DNA of 64,000 nucleotides from Aquitalea aquatica (lineage in GTDB: Bacteria; Pseudomonadota; Gammaproteobacteria; Burkholderiales; Chromobacteriaceae): assembly GCF_013911085.1 (NCBI RefSeq), contig NZ_JACERN010000010.1:83296-147295 (forward strand), in the 5' to 3' direction. Below the pieces are notes generated by a model that saw only the letters and a program-made list of their open reading frames with translations, was not told the origin of the DNA and searched no databases. This document shows, in pieces, positions 1 through 8,914 of the stretch (its first letter is position 1; every line of letters begins with the position of its first letter). Position numbers and translations under genes: made by a program.

Positions 1-1
1 C

Positions 2-1357
2 ACCCACCACGTGGCGCTATTTACCGACATCTCGGAACGCAAGGAACACGAGGCACGCATCCAGCATCTGGCGGAATACGATGCGCTGACCGACCTGCCC
101 AATCGCATCCTGGTCAACGACCGCCTGCAGCAAGCCATCCGCCTGGCGGAACGCCATGGCGGCCAGCTGGCGGTACTGTTTGTCGACCTGGATCACTTCA
201 AGAACATCAACGACACCCTGGGCCACAACAGCGGCGACGAACTGCTCAAGCAGGTAGCCAGCCGGCTGTGCGGTGCAGTGCGTGAGCTGGACACCGTGGG
301 CCGTACCGGTGGCGACGAGTTCGTACTCATCCTGCCGGCCATTGCCCAGCCAGACGAAGCCGCGCAGGTTGCCGAACGCATCCTGCGCGCCATGCAGGCA
401 CCATTTGATATTGATGACAATGCACTGGTGGTGGGATGCAGCATCGGCATCAGCCTGCTGCCGGGTGATGGCAACGACATCCAGACCCTGCTGATGAATG
501 CCGACCTGGCGATGTACCACGCCAAGGCCCATGGCCGGAATACCTTCCGCTTCTATACCCGCGAAATGAATACCCAGGTAGCGGACCGACTGCAACTGGA
601 AAACCGGCTGCGCCGGGCGCTGGAGCAGGATGAGCTGTTCCTGTTGTTCCAGCCACAACACGACATCAACAGCCAGGCGCTGATCGGCTGCGAGGTATTG
701 CTACGCTGGCAGGACCCGACAGAGGGGCTGATCATGCCCAGTCGCTTTATCCCCATTGCAGAAGACAGCGGCCTGATCGTGCCACTGGGACGCTGGGTCT
801 TGCGAGAAGCCTGCCTGCAGATGGCACGCTGGCGCGCACAAGGCCTGCAGCTGCCCAAGATCGCCGTCAATGTGTCGGCTCGCCAGCTGGCACGGCTGGA
901 CTTCACCGACGAAGTGCGGGATGCCCTGCAAGAAAGCGGGCTGCCCGGTCATTGCCTGGAAATCGAGGTTACCGAAAGCACATTGATGGAAGATGCAGAC
1001 CTGGCATCGCGCCAACTGGCCATCATCAAGGCCATGGGGGTGCGGCTATCGGTCGACGATTTTGGCACCGGCTACTCCAGCCTGGCCTACCTCAAGCGCT
1101 TTGCCCCAGACACCATCAAGATCGACCGCTCCTTTGTCAGCGACCTGCCCGGCGACAGCGAAGACGCCGCCATTGTGTCCGCCATCATTCATCTGGCACG
1201 GGCCCTTGGCATGAGCACCCTGGCCGAAGGCGTGGAAACCATGGAGCAGTGCGACTTCCTGCGCCAACTGGGTTGCAGCGGCATCCAGGGTTATCTGCTG
1301 GGCAAGCCACAGGATGCCAACTCCATTGCACGTCAGCTAGGCGAGCTGGTCAGCTGA
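2..1357 (+). CDS. GGDEF/EAL c-di-GMP signalling protein, 5' end outside window
   Basis: This is the C-terminal part of a cyclic-di-GMP turnover protein. The reading frame is already open at base 2 and runs through a PAS-linker-like stretch (FTDISERK), so the GTG at 11 is an internal codon and not the start. Counting from that codon, GGDEF is intact at residues 100-104, with an RxxD inhibitory site (RELD, 91-94) exactly five residues before it. The EAL domain carries EVLLRW at 228-233, in place of the usual EALLRW. It also keeps NVSARQ, EVTES, DDFGTGYSS, IKIDRSF and AEGVET, the usual metal and catalytic positions. Both synthase and phosphodiesterase activity are therefore plausible. The sensory N-terminus cannot be seen. 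It converges on the next gene with a 21-bp overlap. Confidence 0.95.
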   Translation, partial: THHVALFTDISERKEHEARIQHLAEYDALTDLPNRILVNDRLQQAIRLAERHGGQLAVLFVDLDHFKNINDTLGHNSGDELLKQVASRLCGAVRELDTVGRTGGDEFVLILPAIAQPDEAAQVAERILRAMQAPFDIDDNALVVGCSIGISLLPGDGNDIQTLLMNADLAMYHAKAHGRNTFRFYTREMNTQVADRLQLENRLRRALEQDELFLLFQPQHDINSQALIGCEVLLRWQDPTEGLIMPSRFIPIAEDSGLIVPLGRWVLREACLQMARWRAQGLQLPKIAVNVSARQLARLDFTDEVRDALQESGLPGHCLEIEVTESTLMEDADLASRQLAIIKAMGVRLSVDDFGTGYSSLAYLKRFAPDTIKIDRSFVSDLPGDSEDAAIVSAIIHLARALGMSTLAEGVETMEQCDFLRQLGCSGIQGYLLGKPQDANSIARQLGELVS

Positions 1358-2752
1358 CATGCGCCTGGCAGTTGTCGTCAGCTCGGCCTTATGCGGACGC
1401 GGTATCAGCAGCGAAGTCAGCCAGGCCAGCCCCACGATGCACAAGCCAACCAGCATGCCACTGGATGCGGCGGGAACGCCCGGCAGCCAAGCCGGCAGCG
1501 CTGGCAGCACGGCGAAGCTGAGCCCGGCTCCCAGATTGAAGGCACCCGCATTCAGGCCGGGCAACAGCCCCGGATATTGCGGAGGCGACAGCACCACGCC
1601 CAGGCCATTCAGCATGATGTTGGCCGTACCGGCATAAGCCACGCCGGCCAGCACGCAGGCAAGCACCATCCACCACAGGCTGTACAGGCCAAAAACCAGC
1701 ATCAGCACGATGGCAAGCATGCTGCCGGCCAAGCCCAGCCGCAATACCCGGCCATAGCCCCATTGCGGCGCCAGCCGCCCGGCCCATGGCCCCACCAGCC
1801 AGCCCACCAGCGCATAGGGGGTCAGCAACAACCAGGAAGCATGATCCGCCGCCAGACCAAAACCACTGCCCGTTTGCTGGGCATGCGCCATCACCAGGCC
1901 ATTGATGATGGCGAACACGCCGCTCATGGTCAGTATCGTGGTCAGCAGCAAGGCCCAGGTGCTGCGCTGGCGCAGGATATCCAGGGCCACCAGCGGCTGC
2001 GGACTGTGCTGCTGCCGGCGCAGGAACAGGGCAAAAGCCACTAGCGCCAGCAAGACCATGCCACCGATGCCACCCCACTGGGCAGGGCCAGCCGCGGCCG
2101 CCAGATTCAGCGCCCACAGCAGGCTGGCCAGCGTCAACACCAGCCACCCCACACCGGGCCAGTCCATGGCCGCCCCAACCGACGGGCGTGACTCTGGCGC
2201 ACATCTGGCAACCAGCACACAGGCCACGGCGGCCACGATGGCAATACACCAGAATACCGCCCGAAAACCGAAGTGGGTCGCCAGCAGCCCTCCGGCAATG
2301 GCATCGATGCCGGCGATGCCACCATTGACTGCCGTGATCACGCCCATCAGCAGGCCGTAACGCTTAGGCTCCGCTATCTGATGGTGCAACATCAGCAAAC
2401 AGATGGGCACCACCGGGCCGGATACCCCCTGGATCAGCCGGGCCAGTTGCAGTACCGCGATGGAAGGAGCCAGTGCCGCCAGTACGCTACCACCCAGCAT
2501 GATCAACAACATGCCCAATAACACCCGCCGACGGCCCAGCATGTCGCCCAGACGGGGCAGGAACAGCGAAAACAAGGCCGCCGCAGTGAAAAAGGCCGTC
2601 TGCGACATGCCCACTGCCGCGTCACTGGCCTGCAATTCGCGGGCGATGGTCACCAGCACCGGACTGAGCATGCTGGCATTGAGTTGGAAGGCGACACAGG
2701 CAGCCAGCAGCGCCGTCATCAGGCTGGTAGTGGAAGGAGCAGGCTGGCTCAT
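1337..2752 (-). CDS. MFS transporter, probable 14-helix DHA2-type
   Basis: A 471-residue, strongly hydrophobic major facilitator superfamily permease. It has the N-terminal layout of multidrug-type transporters: helix 1, then a GDMLGRRRVL loop after helix 2 that matches motif A, then an RLIQGVSGP segment (motif B/C region). Its length and the extra central hydrophobic pair fit the DHA2 (EmrB/QacA) group. It starts at an ATG that overlaps the stop of the upstream nucleoside hydrolase by 4 bp, so the two are almost certainly cotranscribed. That context makes a nucleoside, base or analogue a reasonable substrate guess, but the sequence does not show it. A role in drug efflux is the alternative. 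Confidence 0.88.
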   Translation of the reverse strand: MSQPAPSTTSLMTALLAACVAFQLNASMLSPVLVTIARELQASDAAVGMSQTAFFTAAALFSLFLPRLGDMLGRRRVLLGMLLIMLGGSVLAALAPSIAVLQLARLIQGVSGPVVPICLLMLHHQIAEPKRYGLLMGVITAVNGGIAGIDAIAGGLLATHFGFRAVFWCIAIVAAVACVLVARCAPESRPSVGAAMDWPGVGWLVLTLASLLWALNLAAAAGPAQWGGIGGMVLLALVAFALFLRRQQHSPQPLVALDILRQRSTWALLLTTILTMSGVFAIINGLVMAHAQQTGSGFGLAADHASWLLLTPYALVGWLVGPWAGRLAPQWGYGRVLRLGLAGSMLAIVLMLVFGLYSLWWMVLACVLAGVAYAGTANIMLNGLGVVLSPPQYPGLLPGLNAGAFNLGAGLSFAVLPALPAWLPGVPAASSGMLVGLCIVGLAWLTSLLIPRPHKAELTTTARRMSADQLA

Positions 2753-3693
2753 GACTGCTTCGCCGCGATGTGCTGCAGGGCATCGATGATCATCTGCCAG
2801 AAATAGTTATGATCCAGCTGTACCGCGACCTGGGTATGGCAGTCTGCTGGCGGCGGCGCACGAAAATCGGCCACGGTCATGCCCAGCGTCAGCGTGCCGT
2901 GCAATTCCACATCCAGCTGTGCCTTGCGTACTGTCATCACCTGCGAGTCGATGACATAGGCCACCGCACAGGGGTCGTGTACCGGCGGAGAGGCAAAGCC
3001 CTGTTCACGGAGGTAGGTTTCGCCAAAGAAGGCCAGTAGTTCCTGCACGAAGCGGGCCGGGGCCGTCTGCAGCGCAGCAATGCGCGCCTGTACCTCCGGT
3101 GTGGCAAGCGCCTGGTGGGTCAGGTCCAGCCCTACCATGGTAAGCGGCCAAGGAGTGTTGAACACGATGTGGGCAGCCTCGGGATCGATCTTGATATTGA
3201 ATTCGGCCACCGCGCTCCAGTTACCGGTATGGTAGCCACCACCCATCAACACCACCTCGCGCACCCGGCTGGCGATGCGTGGCTCCTTGCGTACCGCCAG
3301 CGCGATATTGCTCAGCGCGCCGGTGGGCACCAGCGTGATCTCGCCCGGTGGGTGCTGCATGATCAGCTCGATGATCAGGTCCACTGCGTGGCGCGGATCC
3401 AGCTGGCGTCGTGGCTCCGGCAACTGCGGGCCATCCATGCCGCTATCGCCGTGAATGGAGGGTGCCACTTCGATTTCCCGCACCAGTGGGCGTGGGCAGC
3501 CAGCGGCAATGGGGACATGAATACCGGCCAGTTCAGCCACAGCCAGTGCATTGCGCGTCACTTTTTCCAGCGTCTGATTACCAGCCACCGTGGTGATGGC
3601 CAACAGTTCGATGGCCGGGCTGCCATGGGCCAGCAGCATGGCGATGGCATCGTCGTGGCCGGGATCGCAATCGAGGATGATCTTGCGGGGCAT
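2749..3693 (-). CDS. Inosine-uridine preferring nucleoside hydrolase (RihA/RihB-like)
   Basis: This 314-residue protein hydrolyses the N-glycosidic bond of ribonucleosides to base and ribose in the IUNH family. The hallmark calcium-binding motif DCDPGHDDA lies at residues 8-16. VPTGALSNIA and the EFNIKIDPEAA segment follow, as in family members, and a late HDPCAVAY supplies the remaining metal/ribose residues. The ATG is preceded by AAGGA at good spacing. It is the first gene of a pair with the overlapping MFS permease. Whether it prefers pyrimidine nucleosides or has broad specificity cannot be decided from the sequence. Confidence 0.92.
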   Translation of the reverse strand: MPRKIILDCDPGHDDAIAMLLAHGSPAIELLAITTVAGNQTLEKVTRNALAVAELAGIHVPIAAGCPRPLVREIEVAPSIHGDSGMDGPQLPEPRRQLDPRHAVDLIIELIMQHPPGEITLVPTGALSNIALAVRKEPRIASRVREVVLMGGGYHTGNWSAVAEFNIKIDPEAAHIVFNTPWPLTMVGLDLTHQALATPEVQARIAALQTAPARFVQELLAFFGETYLREQGFASPPVHDPCAVAYVIDSQVMTVRKAQLDVELHGTLTLGMTVADFRAPPPADCHTQVAVQLDHNYFWQMIIDALQHIAAKQS

Positions 3694-3785
3694 GGAGTGT
3701 CCTTAAGCGGGCGATTGAGACAGGGCTGCCATTGTGAACCGCTGGCAACGAGGGTGGATGCTGGCGCAAACGCCAGTTTCCGCGC

Positions 3786-4982
3786 TCAATCAGCTGTGGC
3801 GGCCGTGGCCGGCCCCAGCCAGTGTTCCACCAACCGCACCCAGAAACTGGCGGCTAGCGGCAAAGCCTGGTCGTTGAAGTCATAGCCGGGGTTGTGCACC
3901 ATGCAGCCGCCATCACCATCGCCATTGCCGACGATGAAGTAGCAGCCAGGTATTTGCTCCAGCCAGTAAGCAAAATCCTCGCTACCGGTCAGCGGCTCCA
4001 GATCCCGGATGACATTGTTTTCACCCAGCCACTCGCTCGCCAGCAACATGGCCTGCTGGGTGATGACATCATCGTTGACCAGTACCGGATAGCCGTGCTG
4101 AAACAGCACTTCCGCCTGTGCGCCGAAGCCAGCGGCATGCTGCTCGGCCAGTTGGTGGATGCGCTGGTGCAGCAGATCGCGCACGGCCGGGTTCAGCGCA
4201 CGTACGGTGAGGCGCAATTCGGCACTGGCCGGAATCACGTTGGCAGCATCGCCAGCCAGGATGGCGCCCACGGTGAGCACGGCGGTTTCCAGCGGTGGCA
4301 CATTGCGTGAGACGATGGTTTGCAGTGCCAGTACCAGCGACGCAGCCACCACCACCGGATCTACCGCGCGTTGTGGCATCGCGCCATGGCCACCCGTGCC
4401 ATGGATCAGAATGGTGATGGTATCGGTGGAGGCCATGAAGGCACCGGCACGGAAACCCAGCTTGCCCAGCGGGATGCCCGGCATATTGTGCAGGGCGAAG
4501 ATGGCATCGCAGGGAAAGCGCTGAAACAATCCGTCATCCAGCATGCGCTGGGCACCAGAGCCGCCATGCCCCTCTTCGGCCGGCTGGAAAATCAGGTGCA
4601 GGGTGCCGGCAAAACGCCGGCTGTGTGCCAACTCGCAAGCGGCGGCCAGCAGGATGGCGGTGTGGCCATCGTGGCCGCAGGCATGCATCTTGCCATCGAT
4701 GCGACTGGCCCAGGGCAGGCCGGTTTCCTCCTGGATGGGCAGGGCGTCCATATCGGCCCGCAGACCGATGGTCGGCCCGCGACCACAATGCAGTGTCGCC
4801 ACCACCCCGGTACCGCCAATTCCCTCGGTAAGCTGGTAGCCCCAGCCCTGCAGCTTTTCCATCACCAGCCGCCGGGTATTGAATTCCTCGAAACCCAGTT
4901 CGGGATGGGCATGCAACTGGCGGCGCAGGGCCACCATTTCATCGTTGATACGCAGGATGCCGGGCAGGATGGCGCTATGCAT
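3786..4982 (-). CDS. M20D-family amidohydrolase (hippurate hydrolase/aminoacylase-like)
   Basis: A 398-residue metallo-amidohydrolase of the M20/M40 peptidase group. It would cleave N-acyl amino acids or a related amide in the cytoplasm. The metal-site motifs are present: RADMDALP, HACGHDGHT and FQPAEEGHGG, with a late GSEDFAYW and the terminal HNPGYDFND typical of HipO-like enzymes. The central dimerisation insert, around GTGGHGAMPQ, is intact. Length is normal for the family. It lies 104 bp downstream of tamB on the same strand and 92 bp upstream of the nucleoside hydrolase gene, with no clear terminator, so readthrough is possible. The true substrate is unknown. Confidence 0.9.
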   Translation of the reverse strand: MHSAILPGILRINDEMVALRRQLHAHPELGFEEFNTRRLVMEKLQGWGYQLTEGIGGTGVVATLHCGRGPTIGLRADMDALPIQEETGLPWASRIDGKMHACGHDGHTAILLAAACELAHSRRFAGTLHLIFQPAEEGHGGSGAQRMLDDGLFQRFPCDAIFALHNMPGIPLGKLGFRAGAFMASTDTITILIHGTGGHGAMPQRAVDPVVVAASLVLALQTIVSRNVPPLETAVLTVGAILAGDAANVIPASAELRLTVRALNPAVRDLLHQRIHQLAEQHAAGFGAQAEVLFQHGYPVLVNDDVITQQAMLLASEWLGENNVIRDLEPLTGSEDFAYWLEQIPGCYFIVGNGDGDGGCMVHNPGYDFNDQALPLAASFWVRLVEHWLGPATAATAD

Positions 4983-5086
4983 GGAAACAGTCTCCGCAAT
5001 CAGGAACAGGACTGCAAAGACTGGGAGAAAACCCCTGGCAGGCGATACCGGGACAAAGTGCAGGCTTGCCCGCCAGGAGTGGGGCT

Positions 5087-8000
5087 CTAATCGAAACGCA
5101 GGGTGTAGCGCGACTCCACCGAGGTATTGGTGCCGGCACGCAAGACCATGGACCAGCCCTTGCTCAGCTGGTAGGCCAGCTTGACCGCCTGATCCGCGCT
5201 GGTCACGCCATATTCGTAGCCCAGGTAGAGTTCGCGGGTGAGCTGGCGCCCCACCGTCACCACCTGCTCGGCCGGGCTTACCGTACCATTAGCCAGGGTT
5301 CTTTCCTTGCGGCTGGCCAGACCCAGCTCATCAAACAGGCCAACCTGATCATTGATGGAACCGGCCAGCATCATGCCGGCGGAAGCCGCCAGCGCAGCAT
5401 CGTCGCGATCACCACTGGCGGCATGGCCCAGCACCAGCCAGGACAGCTTGTCCTTTTCCGACATCGACTCGTCGGCCACCAGCCGGATGCGCGGCGCGGC
5501 CACGCTGCCAGTGACCTCTACACCAGCCCCCACCGGGGACAGGTGACGTTTGGCCACAACATTCAGCACCGGATTGTCCAGCGGGCCGACAAAGCTGATG
5601 ATGCCCTGCTCGATGTCCAGATCCTGGCCATACGCCTTGTAACGGCCCTTGACCACTCGAACCTGACCACGCGCCCCCGGGGGCATGCCCGGATTGGCGC
5701 TGACCTTGACCACGCCGGTCAGCTCTACATCCAGCCCCTGACCAACCAGGCGGAAACGCTCGCCCAGGTCGAGATCCAGCGCCACGGTGAGCGGCAGGCT
5801 GGCAAAGGCTGAAGGCTCGGCAGTCTCGCGCCCCTTCACCACCACGTCGTCGCTGAGGCTGGGCGCTCCGGTCTTGGGCAGGTCGATACGGCCCTGATCG
5901 GCACGGATACGGCCAATCAGCGAAATTTTCCGGTCCACCATGCTCAGTTCAGTGCTGCCGGATACCACCAATTTGCGGCTGGGCTTATCGAACACACTGA
6001 ACTTGTTCAGGGTGACCCTCACCATGGCATCCGGGCCGGCTTCTTTCAGGTCCAGGCTGCCGCTGGCACTGACTTCGCCCTGACCACCGGCAAAGCGCAG
6101 TTTGTCCAGGATCAGGCTACGGCCACTCATTCTGGCCTGCAACACACCATCCCCCAGCCGGATACCGGTTTTGTGGTCGGCCAGCAGCAGCTTGCTGCCC
6201 TGGATCAAGCCCTGAGCCTGCAACTGCCCCAGTGGCCCGGTCAGTGATAAATTGGCCGATAGCTGGCCGGCCAGTTCGAGCGAGGGCGAAGACAGCTGCG
6301 CCAGGTTGGCCAATGACGGTAGCGATACCGAGGCGGTGGCCGACAGCGGGGTGCGGCTGTCGATGACCCCGCCGTTCCATGGCAGGCTGCCCTTGCCTGT
6401 CAGCTGGGCATAGCGGCTGTCGATGTCGGTATCGAACAACAGGCTGCCACCGTCAAAACGCAGCCTGAGCTGCGCGGCCTTCAGGCCCAGTGCGGCAGGA
6501 CGTCCGGCCTCGGCCGGCAGGCTGATATCGCCAGCTACGCGTTTCAGCCAGAACTGACCTTGCGGCCGGTTACCGTTCAGCTTCAGGTCCCAGCCGCTAT
6601 CCAGCAGCAGATTCTGCTCTACCGGCAAATGTAGCAGCGGGGCCAGTTCGGCCAGCCGCAAGCTTTCGGCATGCCCTCGCGTGCTCAAGACACCGTCGCT
6701 GGTGCGGGTCAGCTCGCTCAGGCTCAGGCTGCCACCCAGTAGCGCCAGCCGGGTACTACCCAGTTTGATACGTGCAGCGCCAGCTTCCAGCGCTAGCGGT
6801 GACAGCAGGCTCAGTCCGGGCTTGCCCGTCAGTTCCAAACGTTCCAGCACACCTTGCCACTGGCCGCTATTAACCGGCAGACCACCACTGGCCGCCAGCT
6901 GTAAGCCATAGGGGCGGCCATCCAGCCGCAGTCGGCCATCCAATTGCAAGCGATGGCGGGTGCGGGTACCACTGCCCTGCGCCCGCAATTGCTCGGCACT
7001 GAAGCTGCCGGCCTGCAGCTTGTCGGCTGCCAATTGCAAGCGGAAAGGACTGCTGGGGTCAGCCTTGATATCCCCGTCCAGGCTCAGGCTCTGTACCGCC
7101 AGATTGCCGGGCAGGCGCAGCCGCTCGGCGCGCAGGCTGGCGCTGAGCAGCGGCACTTTGGGGGTACCGGCTAGTTCGGCCTGACCCTTGATCACGCCGG
7201 AGAAATCCCGTCCCAGCAGCGACAGATTGGGGGCATCGATCAACAGTTTGAGTTTGTCGCCAGCGGCGCCATAAGCACCATTGGCTTGCAAGCGGTTGCT
7301 GGCCAGCCTGAGATCGGCCACCAGCTGGCGTAAACGCTGTCCCTGCCAGTCGGCACTGAGCTGGCCGGACAGCGCAGCACCAGACAGCCGGCTAGGAGCG
7401 AACTGCAGGCCCACCTTGCCACTGAGTGGTGCCACCAACTGGCCAGTGGCCTTGATGGCAGCATTCAGCTCGCCAGCCGGCAAACCGGCTTGCAAGCGAG
7501 AGGGATCAGCCTTGAGCAGCTTGCCTTCCAGCTGGTACTCCTGCCGTCCCTCCAGCCCCAGCTGACCACTCAGCGATACTTTGCCGGCACCGGCAGTCAG
7601 GTCCAGCTGACGCAACAGCAGCACCTTGCCGGCCGCTGCCTGCTGAAAGCCCAGGGCCGTCTGCAATTGCAGGGTCTTGCCATACAAGCTGGCCTTGATG
7701 TCGGGTCCGCTCAGCGCTCCGGCCACCCGCGCCGTTCCCTTGATGACATCATCCGGCGCAGCCTCATGCAGGGTACGCAGGCCGATATTGTCCAGCAACG
7801 CCACGATGTCCAGCGAGTTGTGCTCGACCTTGCCGGTGAGGTTGAGTTGACCACCGCCCAGCTGGGCCATCAGCTTGTCCAGATGCAGTGCTTTTTCGTC
7901 AGCACGGAACTCCCCCACCAGCAGCGACAAGGGGAGCTGGCTGGCTGACAGCGGGCCGGGCTGACTATTGAGCAGGGATAGCCCACCCTTGATGCGCGGG

Positions 8001-8914
8001 CCGCCATCAGGCTCGGCATGGACAGCAAAACCCAGCCTGGCCTTGGGCCAGGCCGGCATAATGGCCTGCGGGTTGATACCGCCAACGCGCACATCCAGCC
8101 GGCTGAAACGGTTATAGGGATTGAAAGCGAAAGGGTGCAGCAGCCCATGGGCCTCGGCCAGCATGCCCTTGCCGCTGGCGGTACCATCCACTTGCAGTTG
8201 CAGCAGATTACCGCCCAGCTTCAGGCCAGCCAGTAGCGCGATCTGTTCCAGTTCGCCCTGGCCCTGTAGCTGGCCACGGATGGCAAAGGGGCTGCTGTCG
8301 GCCAGCTGCAGCGTGGCGCTGGTACTGCCCCAGGGAGTTTGCAGACTGTGCAGCTGCAAGCTGTGCTGCTGCCGGTCATAGCGATAAGCCGCCTGCAGGC
8401 CGTACAAACGCACATCGTCTGGCAGCATGGTAAGGCTGGCCAGACTAAGCTTGTCCACTTGCACGGCCAGCGGCAGTGACAGCGAGGCGGGTGCGCCCGC
8501 CGCAGGCGTGGCTGGGCTGGGACGCGTGGTCAGTCGCACATGACCGATGCTGAGCGCCTGTACCTGCACCTGGCCCTGCCATAAGGCGGCCGGCTGCCAT
8601 TGCAGCTGCAGGCGGTCGATGTCGGCATCCTCGTACTGCGCACGCCAGCGGATATCGTGCAGGGTGAAGCCCGACCACAGCGAGCCCTCGCTACGCGCGA
8701 TGCTCAATTGCTGCCCGGTCAGCACCGGTAGCTGCTGGCACAGCCAGGCAAAACCTTGCTCATTGCCAGTCAGCCAGCCCAACACACTGAGCAGAGCCAG
8801 CACCAGTAGCAAGCAGAGATAGCGCCACCAGCGCCGGCGAGGACGGGCCGGTGGCGTGGCGGGCTGGGAGGTGTCCGGCGGAGCCGGTACGACGGGAGGC
8901 AGGTGATCACTCAT
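5087..8914 (-). CDS. tamB: Translocation and assembly module subunit TamB
   Basis: A 1275-residue inner-membrane-anchored, periplasm-spanning protein of the TamB/AsmA-like (DUF490) family. It pairs with TamA in outer-membrane protein assembly and in phospholipid transport across the periplasm. An N-terminal membrane anchor lies at about residues 27-50. A very long region of repetitive amphipathic beta-strand segments follows, then the conserved C-terminal DUF490 portion. An in-frame ATG lies 10 codons further upstream. The start chosen is the ATG at 8914 because it shares one base with the tamA stop (TGATG), the normal translational coupling in this operon. Length is normal for the family. 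Confidence 0.93.
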   Translation of the reverse strand: MSDHLPPVVPAPPDTSQPATPPARPRRRWWRYLCLLLVLALLSVLGWLTGNEQGFAWLCQQLPVLTGQQLSIARSEGSLWSGFTLHDIRWRAQYEDADIDRLQLQWQPAALWQGQVQVQALSIGHVRLTTRPSPATPAAGAPASLSLPLAVQVDKLSLASLTMLPDDVRLYGLQAAYRYDRQQHSLQLHSLQTPWGSTSATLQLADSSPFAIRGQLQGQGELEQIALLAGLKLGGNLLQLQVDGTASGKGMLAEAHGLLHPFAFNPYNRFSRLDVRVGGINPQAIMPAWPKARLGFAVHAEPDGGPRIKGGLSLLNSQPGPLSASQLPLSLLVGEFRADEKALHLDKLMAQLGGGQLNLTGKVEHNSLDIVALLDNIGLRTLHEAAPDDVIKGTARVAGALSGPDIKASLYGKTLQLQTALGFQQAAAGKVLLLRQLDLTAGAGKVSLSGQLGLEGRQEYQLEGKLLKADPSRLQAGLPAGELNAAIKATGQLVAPLSGKVGLQFAPSRLSGAALSGQLSADWQGQRLRQLVADLRLASNRLQANGAYGAAGDKLKLLIDAPNLSLLGRDFSGVIKGQAELAGTPKVPLLSASLRAERLRLPGNLAVQSLSLDGDIKADPSSPFRLQLAADKLQAGSFSAEQLRAQGSGTRTRHRLQLDGRLRLDGRPYGLQLAASGGLPVNSGQWQGVLERLELTGKPGLSLLSPLALEAGAARIKLGSTRLALLGGSLSLSELTRTSDGVLSTRGHAESLRLAELAPLLHLPVEQNLLLDSGWDLKLNGNRPQGQFWLKRVAGDISLPAEAGRPAALGLKAAQLRLRFDGGSLLFDTDIDSRYAQLTGKGSLPWNGGVIDSRTPLSATASVSLPSLANLAQLSSPSLELAGQLSANLSLTGPLGQLQAQGLIQGSKLLLADHKTGIRLGDGVLQARMSGRSLILDKLRFAGGQGEVSASGSLDLKEAGPDAMVRVTLNKFSVFDKPSRKLVVSGSTELSMVDRKISLIGRIRADQGRIDLPKTGAPSLSDDVVVKGRETAEPSAFASLPLTVALDLDLGERFRLVGQGLDVELTGVVKVSANPGMPPGARGQVRVVKGRYKAYGQDLDIEQGIISFVGPLDNPVLNVVAKRHLSPVGAGVEVTGSVAAPRIRLVADESMSEKDKLSWLVLGHAASGDRDDAALAASAGMMLAGSINDQVGLFDELGLASRKERTLANGTVSPAEQVVTVGRQLTRELYLGYEYGVTSADQAVKLAYQLSKGWSMVLRAGTNTSVESRYTLRFD

